From assembly GCA_003212275.1 (NCBI GenBank), contig QCQE01000011.1, positions 1 through 38,655 of the forward strand: a stretch of DNA of 38,655 nt. The letters are read 5' to 3'. Positions 1 to 7,146 of this stretch are shown here, piece after piece. This stretch comes from Pelagibacteraceae bacterium AG-447-N18. GTDB taxonomy: Bacteria > Pseudomonadota > Alphaproteobacteria > Pelagibacterales > Pelagibacteraceae. A program made the translations under genes and the position numbers. The notes under the pieces were generated by a model that was not told the DNA's origin, searched no databases, and saw nothing but the letters and a program-made list of their open reading frames with translations. How positions within the stretch are numbered: the stretch's first letter is position 1; every line of letters starts with the position of its first letter.

Positions 1-570
1 AATATGTATCAGGGTTATTGGCAGACATCAGTTGGTGTTGAGCTCAAAGGAAAAATTTTAGGATTAATTGGACTTGGGAAAGTAGGTTCTCAAGTTGCAA
101 AGATAGGTAAAGCTTTTGGTATGCAAGTAATGGCTTGGAGTGAAAATCTTAGTCTTGATAAATGTAAAGAGCTAGATGTTTTACCTTGCACTAAAGAAGA
201 TTTAATTAAAAATTCTGATTTCTTATCTATTCATGTACAGGGTGGTGAAAGATATAAAGATTGTATTACCTTAAAAGAACTAGATAAAATGAAAAAAACT
301 GCTTTTTTGATCAACACCTCGAGAGGTCCAATAATTAATGAAGATGATTTAATTATTGCTTTATCTACAAATGTAATCGCAGGTGCAGGATTAGATGTTT
401 ATGAAAAAGAACCTTTGCCAGAGAATAATAAACTAAGATTTTTACCTAATGCTTTATTAACACCTCACTTAGGATATGTGACTGCGGAAAATTATAATGT
501 CTATTATAGTCAAATGATAGAGTCACTTGAAGCTTGTGCAAGTGGGAAGCCTATTCGTGTAATAGAATAG
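1..570 (+). CDS. D-2-hydroxyacid dehydrogenase, C-terminal part (5' partial)
   Basis: This is the C-terminal part of an NAD-dependent D-isomer 2-hydroxyacid dehydrogenase (D-3-phosphoglycerate dehydrogenase superfamily). The reading frame is open to the window edge, and about 190 residues are visible where the family has about 310-330, so the N-terminal part lies upstream. Counting from the first Met at base 4, a Rossmann GxGxxG motif is at residues 23-28. The catalytic triad is complete: Arg107 in NTSRGP, Glu136 in YEKEP and His155 in TPHLG. The enzyme would interconvert a 2-oxoacid and a D-2-hydroxyacid in the cytoplasm; the substrate cannot be read from this fragment. The next gene starts 2 bp after the stop, so the two are probably co-transcribed. 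Confidence 0.9.
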   Translation, partial: NMYQGYWQTSVGVELKGKILGLIGLGKVGSQVAKIGKAFGMQVMAWSENLSLDKCKELDVLPCTKEDLIKNSDFLSIHVQGGERYKDCITLKELDKMKKTAFLINTSRGPIINEDDLIIALSTNVIAGAGLDVYEKEPLPENNKLRFLPNALLTPHLGYVTAENYNVYYSQMIESLEACASGKPIRVIE

Positions 571-572
571 TT

Positions 573-1469
573 ATGGATTTATCAGTTGTTAATCACGAGG
601 ATTATTTTGCTAAAATTGGTGACGACCATAAATTTCCGATTAATAAATTTGGAGAACTTGCAAAATATTTAATTGATAAAAAAATAGTTAAAAAATTTCA
701 TCAACCATATGCATGCTCTGAAGAAACTTTAAAAAGAGCTCATTCAGAAAAATATATCAAGGACGTTAAAAATAAAACATTAGATCAAAAGATAATTAAG
801 AAAATTGGATTTCCTTTAGTTGATAGTGTTATTCAAAGGTCATTGGTTGCAACTGGTGGAACAGTGTTAGCTACAAAGCTTGCAATTAAAAATGGTGTTG
901 CATGTAATACTGCTGGTGGCAGTCATCATGCAAATTATGATGGAGGTGCTGGTTATTGTGTGTTCAATGATGTAGCGGTTTCAGCTCAATACTTATTGGA
1001 TCGTGGATTAGCTGGAAGAATTTTAATAGTTGATTTAGATGTACACCAAGGCAATGGTAATGCAGATATTTTTGCAAATAATAAAAATGTATTTACTTTT
1101 AGCATGCATTCAAAATCAAACTATCCGGCCAAAAAATCAATCAGTGATCTTGATGTTGAACTTGATGATAATATGGAGGATGCTCAGTATATAAAGATAC
1201 TAGATTTCTATTTAAATCAGTTTAACGAGGAAAATTTTGATTTTGTTTTTTATATTGCTGGAGTTGATATTCATCACAATGACCGATTAGGTAAACTAAA
1301 AATTTCAGATAAAGGAATTAAAAAAAGAGATGAAATGGTTACTCAAAATTTCTTTTCACAAGGAGTACCTTTGTGTGGTGTACTTGGCGGTGGTTATAAT
1401 AAAGATTTTAAAAAACTTGTGGAATTACATTCTATTTTACATCAATCTTGTGCTAAATTACTTAAATGA
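573..1469 (+). CDS. Histone deacetylase family (AcuC/HDAC-like) zinc deacetylase
   Basis: This is a 298-residue member of the arginase/deacetylase-fold histone deacetylase superfamily, a usual length for bacterial members. The family removes acetyl groups from lysines or small acetylated amines using one zinc ion. Visible active-site parts are the His pair in GSHHA (118-119), the zinc ligands Asp156 and His158 in DLDVH, the third ligand Asp232 in AGVDIHHND, and Tyr275 in LGGGYN. I chose the ATG at 573; an upstream in-frame start at 534 would overlap the previous gene and add 13 residues with no family similarity. The stop overlaps the msrB start by 4 bp (ATGA), implying translational coupling. 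The substrate is unknown; protein, acetoin-related and polyamine substrates are all known in the family. Confidence 0.88.
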   Translation: MDLSVVNHEDYFAKIGDDHKFPINKFGELAKYLIDKKIVKKFHQPYACSEETLKRAHSEKYIKDVKNKTLDQKIIKKIGFPLVDSVIQRSLVATGGTVLATKLAIKNGVACNTAGGSHHANYDGGAGYCVFNDVAVSAQYLLDRGLAGRILIVDLDVHQGNGNADIFANNKNVFTFSMHSKSNYPAKKSISDLDVELDDNMEDAQYIKILDFYLNQFNEENFDFVFYIAGVDIHHNDRLGKLKISDKGIKKRDEMVTQNFFSQGVPLCGVLGGGYNKDFKKLVELHSILHQSCAKLLK

Positions 1470-1843
1470 CAAAAAAGAATCCAAATCTTTCTGCTGAACA
1501 AAAATTGATAATGTTTGAGGACGGTACAGAACGTGCTGGTAGTAGTGAATTAAACAATGAAAAACGAGAGGGGAGTTATCATTGTGCCAATTGTGGCATT
1601 AAGCTATTTGAATCAAAAGCAAAATATGAAAGTGGATCAGGCTGGCCTTCGTTTTTTCAATCCTTACCAGATGTGTTTGAGACTAAAACCGATCACTTAA
1701 TTGGTTATGCTAGAACAGAGTATCATTGTAAAAATTGTAATGCTCACCATGGCCATATTTTTGATGATGGTCCTCAACCTACGGGCAAAAGGTATTGCAA
1801 CAATGGTGTTTGTTTAGTTTTTCATGAAAAAGAAAAGCAATGA
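1466..1843 (+). CDS. msrB: Peptide-methionine (R)-S-oxide reductase MsrB
   Basis: This 125-residue protein repairs methionine-R-sulfoxide in oxidised proteins, using thioredoxin or a similar reductant. The structural zinc site has two CxxC pairs (Cys40/43 and Cys88/91). The GSGWPSF signature is at residues 57-63, the HHGHIF segment near 94-99, and the catalytic cysteine is Cys111 in RYC. The residues after it (NNGVCL) differ from the common INSASL/INSAAL. There is no fused MsrA domain. It overlaps both neighbours by 4 bp, so it sits in an operon with the deacetylase and the following membrane protein. Confidence 0.95.
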   Translation: MTKKNPNLSAEQKLIMFEDGTERAGSSELNNEKREGSYHCANCGIKLFESKAKYESGSGWPSFFQSLPDVFETKTDHLIGYARTEYHCKNCNAHHGHIFDDGPQPTGKRYCNNGVCLVFHEKEKQ

Positions 1844-2181
1844 TTTTAAAGTATATAAGTTTTTTAATTGGTCTTACATGGTCATATTCTTTAATTAAAA
1901 CACAATCTATTTTTAGTAAAAAAACAGGCTTAATTTTTAAAATATTTATTTCCAAAGTTTCTTGGCTGACTTTTTTAGTAGCAATTTACTTTGGATTTAA
2001 AAATTTTTCCGTACAATCGACTTTAGTTGGTGTTGTGGTTTCAGTTGTAATTGTACATCTAGGATTTATGTTTCTTAGTAAATTTTTAAAGTCAAAATTT
2101 ACTGACAAACAATTAATTTTTTCTAAAAACTTTTTTGAATATTCCTTAATTGTGTGGATAATATATTACTTTATATACTAG
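1840..2181 (+). CDS. Small integral membrane protein, unknown function
   Basis: This 113-residue, very hydrophobic protein has about four predicted membrane segments (residues 2-18, 33-53, 58-80 and 99-113) joined by short lysine-rich loops. The start overlaps the msrB stop by 4 bp (ATGA), so it is the last gene of the deacetylase-msrB operon. I recognise no family motif. There are no cysteines or charged residues inside the membrane segments to suggest redox or transport chemistry, and the position after msrB alone does not prove a link to oxidative repair. Confidence 0.7.
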   Translation: MILKYISFLIGLTWSYSLIKTQSIFSKKTGLIFKIFISKVSWLTFLVAIYFGFKNFSVQSTLVGVVVSVVIVHLGFMFLSKFLKSKFTDKQLIFSKNFFEYSLIVWIIYYFIY

Positions 2182-2185
2182 ATAA

Positions 2186-2230
2186 TTACCTATTTTGGTC
2201 GCTATCGGATAAGTAAATATTGTTTTTTTT
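2186..2230 (+). terminator. Possible weak terminator before pilT
   Basis: An imperfect inverted repeat (TTACCTATT at 2186-2194 against GATAAGTAA at 2207-2215, about 7 of 9 pairs) is followed by a run of eight Ts at about 2223-2230. It lies between the msrB operon and pilT. The stem is AT-rich and weak, so this is only a candidate. Confidence 0.28.
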
Positions 2231-2253
2231 AAAAATTATAGATAAAATTTAGT

Positions 2254-3267
2254 ATGTTTGAAAAATTAGAGGAATTAGCAAAAAATAATAAAAAAATATC
2301 AGATTTCCACATTAGAAGTGGTTGGCCGTTAGCATTTAGACAAACAGGAGAAATTCACAAAGTTCCAGAGGTCATGGTTAAAGCACAAGATCTCCAAGAT
2401 TTAATATCGACCAATTGTAATGAAGTTGAAATGAAAAGATTTAATGACACTCATGAACTTGACTCGTCAGTTACACTTAGTGGTTTAAGATTTAGGGCAA
2501 ATTTTTACAAAACTATTAATGGACCAGCGGCAGTACTCAGAAGAGTTGAAAGTGTCATCCCAGAGATGGGACAATTTGATTTACCACCAGTTCTTTATGA
2601 TATTATTGATATGCACAAAGGACTTGTGTTGGTTACAGGACCAACAGGATCAGGAAAATCAACCACGCTTGCTGCAATTGTTAATGAAATTAATAAGACC
2701 CGGACTGCAAATATTATTACTGTAGAGGATCCAGTTGAATTTATTCACAAGGATGCAAAAAGCATTGTCTCTCATCGAGAAGTTGGAAAACAAACACAAA
2801 CTTTTGCGAGTGCTTTAAAAGCGGCACTGCGAGAGGATCCTGATGTTATTCTAGTAGGAGAGATGAGAGATTTAGAAACAGTTTCTCTTGCATTAACAGC
2901 AGCGGAAACAGGTCACTTAGTATTTGGTACACTTCATACCAGTGGCGCACCAAATACAATTAATAGAATTATCGATGTATTCCCGCCTGAGCAACAGGCA
3001 CAGATCAGAGCTCAAATTTCGACATCTTTAAAAATGGTAGTCACGCAAAGACTTCTTAAAACTAAAGATGGTCAAGGCCGTTGTGGTGCTTTCGAGGTGA
3101 TGAAGTGTACAGCCCCAATTCAAAACTTAATCAGAGAAGCGAAAATTCATCAAATTCCAAGTATCATGCAAACAGCGGTTAAAGATGGAATGATTACAAT
3201 GGCAAAATCATTAGAAGATTTAGTTAAAGCTGGAAAGATAGATGCTGGGGCAGGTAAAGAACAATAA
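2254..3267 (+). CDS. pilT: Type IV pilus retraction ATPase PilT
   Basis: This 337-residue hexameric secretion-superfamily ATPase would power pilus retraction from the cytoplasmic base of a type IV pilus. It shows Walker A GPTGSGKST (129-137), an Asp box ITVEDPVEF (about 155-163), Walker B DVILVGEMRD (197-206) and a His box ending TLHTSGAP. The C-terminal QNLIREAK segment matches the AIRNLIRE motif known to matter for PilT retraction. It lacks the long N-terminal domain and the Cys4 zinc site of PilB-type extension ATPases, which separates it from the second ATPase at 20247-21998. The next pseudopilin gene starts inside its last 26 bp. No clear Shine-Dalgarno sequence precedes the ATG. PilU is an alternative name, but the C-terminal motif favours PilT. 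Confidence 0.93.
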   Translation: MFEKLEELAKNNKKISDFHIRSGWPLAFRQTGEIHKVPEVMVKAQDLQDLISTNCNEVEMKRFNDTHELDSSVTLSGLRFRANFYKTINGPAAVLRRVESVIPEMGQFDLPPVLYDIIDMHKGLVLVTGPTGSGKSTTLAAIVNEINKTRTANIITVEDPVEFIHKDAKSIVSHREVGKQTQTFASALKAALREDPDVILVGEMRDLETVSLALTAAETGHLVFGTLHTSGAPNTINRIIDVFPPEQQAQIRAQISTSLKMVVTQRLLKTKDGQGRCGAFEVMKCTAPIQNLIREAKIHQIPSIMQTAVKDGMITMAKSLEDLVKAGKIDAGAGKEQ

Positions 3268-4075
3268 AGGATTTAATCTCTTAGAATTAATTGTGGTCAT
3301 TGCAATTGTTGGATTTATATCTGCAATTTCTTATCCAAACTTTTCCTCATGGAATAAAGAAAGAAAAATCAGAGCTGCAGTTAAAGAAGTTGCGGCGATG
3401 GTAAGAAACGCTATAGTTCAAACAGAAAGAGGCACTTTTGCTTATGTCCAAGTACTTTTTTCAAATACGGATAACCATTTAAAAATAGAATCGCGAGGGA
3501 TGACTATGGCAAGTTTGATAACTAGAATGAATAATGGTGATAGCGCATGGAATAAATCACCTCAAACAAGATGTGATACTGATGCAGGAAATATTGGTCC
3601 AAATAATAATGATAATTATTGGGACACTGATAATTCAAGTACAAGTAATGAAATAAAAAATGCTGTTTATACTCTTGAACTTGAGGATGTGACTACAAAT
3701 TTTTTTGGCGAAAGAGCAGCAGCAGTTTGTTTTGCAAAAAATGGGAAATTTTATGAGGGATCTGATGCTCTTGCTTTTGATGCAACTACAGGCGTCCCTT
3801 ATAACTTTATAAATATTTGTAGGCGATCAGACGAAACACCAATTTGTGGAATAGGTTTTCCGGCTGCTATTGATGGCGATCTTTGTCCAGATAAACCTAG
3901 AAAACCGAATGGTGAGCCAATACCAGATGGTGAAATAACATTGAGTAGAGTTCATTGGAATAGATATGGAAATGTTGTTACGAGTAAATATGTTAATGAA
4001 TATGAGATAAACCCAGGCACTAATAAAAAGAAATGGGTGTGTGAGGAAGGCTCAGCTAAATATAAATATGATTAA
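3242..4075 (+). CDS. FimT/GspH-like pseudopilin with long cysteine-rich C-terminus
   Basis: This 277-residue protein has a type III prepilin signal: a short basic leader MLGQVKNNKG, the cleavage site G-F, Glu at mature position 5 (FNLLE), and a hydrophobic helix. It would be processed by the prepilin peptidase at 12028-12792 and form part of the minor-pilin initiation complex. First place in the fimT-pilV-pilW-pilX order suggests FimT. It is longer than typical FimT/GspH proteins (around 170 residues); the extra C-terminal region holds several cysteines and Pro/Asn-rich stretches. The ATG at 3242 lies inside pilT, a 26-bp overlap, and is the only start that keeps the leader. Confidence 0.8.
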   Translation: MLGQVKNNKGFNLLELIVVIAIVGFISAISYPNFSSWNKERKIRAAVKEVAAMVRNAIVQTERGTFAYVQVLFSNTDNHLKIESRGMTMASLITRMNNGDSAWNKSPQTRCDTDAGNIGPNNNDNYWDTDNSSTSNEIKNAVYTLELEDVTTNFFGERAAAVCFAKNGKFYEGSDALAFDATTGVPYNFINICRRSDETPICGIGFPAAIDGDLCPDKPRKPNGEPIPDGEITLSRVHWNRYGNVVTSKYVNEYEINPGTNKKKWVCEEGSAKYKYD

Positions 4076-4694
4076 AAATACGATGAGAAAAAAAATATCT
4101 GGATTATCTCTTTTAGAGGCTTTGATATCAACTGCAATTGTTGGAATTGGTTTTGTTGCTATTATGCAAATGACAAATTATTCAATTCAGTCAATTTATA
4201 CTTCAGGTGAAAGAACAAAAGCCAACTATTTAACAAATGTAATTGCAGAAGATGTCATTGGGCAGCAACAAGTTAATACTCCTACTAATAATAATTTTTC
4301 AAATTTATTATCTCAGAATGAATTCAATTCTGATTTTTGTAAAAGCAATACTGGAGGAACTAATAATAATGGAGAAATTTACTCTTCAAATGCAAATAAT
4401 AATTATGAAATAAAAACCAATAAGTGGAATGCTTTACTAAACAATAAAGATTATTTAAATTGTGCAGGCCGTAATGAAACAAGAAATTTTAGAGTCTTTA
4501 AAGTAATCAGTAGATGGAGCCAGGTAGATGGTTTAATCAATTCACGACAGACTGATATTGATAATAATGGTAGTCCTGATGAACCTTATGTTATGGATGA
4601 AGTTATGTATATTGGTAGAATACAATTTAATTTAAATAACGGAAAAAAAAGAAAATTCTTGTATTTTCAAAGTGATTTTGAGTTAAAACAATGA
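4068..4694 (+). CDS. pilV: PilV-like minor pilin
   Basis: This protein of about 208 residues has a prepilin leader ending RKKISG, then LSLLE (Glu5), and the hydrophobic helix common to PilV/GspI-type minor pilins. Three starts are possible: GTG 4041, ATG 4068 and ATG 4083. I prefer 4068, which overlaps the upstream stop by 8 bp; 4083 would give a shorter leader of the same type. The mature part is Asn/Ser-rich with few cysteines. The next gene overlaps by 4 bp (ATGA). Naming rests on gene order and the N-terminus, because the globular domain carries no motif I can recognise. Confidence 0.75.
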   Translation: MIKNTMRKKISGLSLLEALISTAIVGIGFVAIMQMTNYSIQSIYTSGERTKANYLTNVIAEDVIGQQQVNTPTNNNFSNLLSQNEFNSDFCKSNTGGTNNNGEIYSSNANNNYEIKTNKWNALLNNKDYLNCAGRNETRNFRVFKVISRWSQVDGLINSRQTDIDNNGSPDEPYVMDEVMYIGRIQFNLNNGKKRKFLYFQSDFELKQ

Positions 4695-5875
4695 AAAATC
4701 GAATAAATTATATAGCTGGACTAACTCTAATCGAAATCATGATTGGAGTAATTATTACTTCAATCATGATGGCCGCTGTTTACACATCATATTCTGTTGT
4801 TAATCAATCATACTCACAAGTTACTGATAAAGCCAAAATTAGCAGAGCAAGTAGAGATATAGTTACAATGTTAATGAGAGATGTGCGTATGGCAGGATTT
4901 AAGTATTATGCTGGATCACATGAAATAGCTCAATATGCATCTAATACATCAGAATGTAATAATGGTTCTGGGATTGTTTTACCAAAAAATAGTTACCTAC
5001 ATTTTGATAATGGATTTGATGGCAATCCTCAAGATAGTCATAATGCATTAGTGATAAGAAAAAATACTTTAGGTTTTGGAATTATTTCAGACACATCCAC
5101 TTCATTATCGACCAACAATACTAATGCAACTGGATCTACTGCAAGCACAGGGAGTAATTGCTGTGATCAAATTCAAATTGTATATGAAGATTTTAACCAA
5201 AATGACTATAGTGATGGAAAACAACCTTATAAAAAATATAGAATAACTTATTATGCTCAGCCTAACGATACAGGTGGTTTTGCCGCTTATAAAAGAGTGG
5301 AACATTATTCCCAGCCAAGAAATGGATGTGACTTGATCGCACAAGCAACTCCACCTCCTCAAAATGATGGTGGAAATGATCCTCTCGGTGATGGTAATTT
5401 GTTCAATTTAGAAAATCAATTTGGAGTTAATAGAGATCCAAATGCCGGTGGTATAGTTGGGAGTGGGGTAAGTGATGACTCAGCTGATGTAAGTTCGATT
5501 AATAAAGGATTGTGGCTTACAGATTGTAATGAATGTACCCCAGGAGTGATGGTAAGAAATTATATTGACGATATGGAGTTTATACCTTTTGATCAAGATG
5601 GAAAGATAATACAAGATTCTGCTGGAAAATTTCCAGCTCCAGAACATGTCGGAATTAGAGATAGGCTTCTAGATATTCGAGGTGTGGATATACGACTTAC
5701 ATGGATATCAAAAGAGGACTTTTATAAAGACGCTGCTACAACAGATAAGCCCAGAACAATCTTAGGCCTGGGTGGTGCGGATAGAAATAATTTAATTTCT
5801 GACGGAAAAGATAAAAAATTGAGAGACTCAGTTGTTGTAACAGTTCATACAAGAAATATTGGAGAAACTTTTTAA
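4691..5875 (+). CDS. pilW: PilW-like minor pilin
   Basis: This 394-residue protein has a leader ending in AG, a mature start LTLIE (Glu5), and then a helix IMIGVIITSIMMAAVYTSY, as in PilW/GspJ-like proteins. A vicinal Cys-Cys pair lies near residue 156 (GSNCCDQ), and a CNEC motif precedes a VRNYIDDMEF segment that resembles the pseudopilin region defining amino-acid order in the tip complex. The length (about 390) fits PilW. It overlaps pilV by 4 bp and pilX by 1 bp, so the pseudopilins are made from one message in close stoichiometry. Confidence 0.82.
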   Translation: MKNRINYIAGLTLIEIMIGVIITSIMMAAVYTSYSVVNQSYSQVTDKAKISRASRDIVTMLMRDVRMAGFKYYAGSHEIAQYASNTSECNNGSGIVLPKNSYLHFDNGFDGNPQDSHNALVIRKNTLGFGIISDTSTSLSTNNTNATGSTASTGSNCCDQIQIVYEDFNQNDYSDGKQPYKKYRITYYAQPNDTGGFAAYKRVEHYSQPRNGCDLIAQATPPPQNDGGNDPLGDGNLFNLENQFGVNRDPNAGGIVGSGVSDDSADVSSINKGLWLTDCNECTPGVMVRNYIDDMEFIPFDQDGKIIQDSAGKFPAPEHVGIRDRLLDIRGVDIRLTWISKEDFYKDAATTDKPRTILGLGGADRNNLISDGKDKKLRDSVVVTVHTRNIGETF

Positions 5876-6558
5876 TGAAAAATAATAAACAAAAAGGATT
5901 TGCGATGGTTTTATCTTTAGTTTTATTATTAGCCATGTCGTTAATGGGAGGAGCTCTAATTGTGATAGCTTCATCTGATCATCAAAGTAATAATAGTAGT
6001 GATGAGTACCAGCAAACTTTCTACGTTGCTGAAACCGCTTTATTGCAGGCTCAAAAAAGTTTAATCAATAAGATGCTGGGTCCAATTAATGTTGGCACTG
6101 GTAATAGAGATTATGATGGTAGGATATTTCCGGCAAACCAGCTATCAACCGAACCCAATCTTTTAGATCAAGATACCCCTTGCTATAAAAGTTTTAGAAA
6201 CTTGAGTAGAGATAGTAGTTTTAGAGCAGTTGAGCATGTAAGAGAACAAAGTTTTTTAGATTTAATATTCCCAATTTTTAACGATGGTAATGCTAGTTTA
6301 GCTCTAGACACAGCGATTGATCATCAAAATGCTATAGATAACGAGGAGAATTATATTAGAAAATATCATTATGAATTTTTCTCAGTCAGTTCTGGTACCT
6401 CAGAGTATAAAGGCACTGGTGTAAGTTTGAAAAAGGGGTCAGGTACGTCTCAAAGGAAAGGCACAGCTTATAAAATTTATGGATGCGGCATGATGGGTGA
6501 CCCAAACAATCCAGAAATAATAGTACCTCTTGAAACGCTTATAGTTTTATCTCATTAA
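5875..6558 (+). CDS. pilX: PilX-like minor pilin
   Basis: This 227-residue protein has the leader KNNKQKG before a mature start FAMVLSLVLLLAMSLMGGAL. That matches the PilX N-terminal pattern, in which Glu5 is absent; here residue 5 of the mature chain is Leu. A Glu5-less tip subunit is also known for GspK in type II secretion. The AETALLQAQ segment near residues 60-68 fits PilX. The start overlaps the pilW stop by 1 bp (TAATG). It is the last of the four overlapping tip-pilin genes. Confidence 0.8.
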   Translation: MKNNKQKGFAMVLSLVLLLAMSLMGGALIVIASSDHQSNNSSDEYQQTFYVAETALLQAQKSLINKMLGPINVGTGNRDYDGRIFPANQLSTEPNLLDQDTPCYKSFRNLSRDSSFRAVEHVREQSFLDLIFPIFNDGNASLALDTAIDHQNAIDNEENYIRKYHYEFFSVSSGTSEYKGTGVSLKKGSGTSQRKGTAYKIYGCGMMGDPNNPEIIVPLETLIVLSH

Positions 6559-6630
6559 TAATGAATTAAAAGCTTAAAATGAGCAGGTATGAATGTTGAA
6601 AAAATATTTATATAAATTTATAATTTCGTT

Positions 6631-7143
6631 GTGAAAAAATTATTTTCAAAACTTTTATTTTTAATACTTTTTTCAAGCTCATCTTTTGCTTGTCCTTTAT
6701 TATCGGTCGATATAGGCACACCAGTACGTGATGCACAAAATACATTTGAATTTTTGATGTTATATAAATCTGAGCTTTTTGGAGAAGGTTATTCTGCAAA
6801 ATACCAGGCCTATGCAGCAGATTATTGTGAAAATTCAAATTTAGAAAATACTGATTTGGAAGTGATAATCTACGACTCTAAAGTTGCGGGTATAAATTTA
6901 GTTTCAACAGATAGTGAAATAAAAAATGAAATTTATAACTTTGTAAAAAATAATATTAGTGACCCTGGCAGTGAAGCTGAGAATGAAAATTGGGTAGGTT
7001 ACAAAGACTTAAGTTTAGGTAATCTTGTAATAATGTATAGCAAAATAAATATTAGAAACGAAATTTTTGAAGTTCTTGAAATCACTAATCCGCAAATGAT
7101 AGATTATACTACAGGCGAGGAAATAATTGAGGTCATGGGATAG
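6631..7143 (+). CDS. Small secreted protein between pilX and pilY1, unknown function
   Basis: This 170-residue protein has a clear Sec signal peptide (MKKLFSKLLF, then a hydrophobic core, ending SSFA before Cys21). The site SFAC is not a good lipobox because residue -3 is Ser, so signal peptidase I cleavage is more likely, although a lipoprotein cannot be excluded. Cys21 and a second cysteine in ADYCEN could form a disulfide. The start is GTG at 6631; no in-frame ATG keeps the signal peptide. I recognise no family. It lies only 3 bp before the PilY1-like gene, so a periplasmic or surface partner of PilY1 is a reasonable guess and no more. Confidence 0.72.
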   Translation: MKKLFSKLLFLILFSSSSFACPLLSVDIGTPVRDAQNTFEFLMLYKSELFGEGYSAKYQAYAADYCENSNLENTDLEVIIYDSKVAGINLVSTDSEIKNEIYNFVKNNISDPGSEAENENWVGYKDLSLGNLVIMYSKINIRNEIFEVLEITNPQMIDYTTGEEIIEVMG

Positions 7144-7146
7144 AAA

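Noticed and set aside
534..572. Upstream start of the deacetylase gene
   Set aside because: It would overlap the dehydrogenase by 37 bp and add residues with no match to the family; the ATG at 573 fits better.
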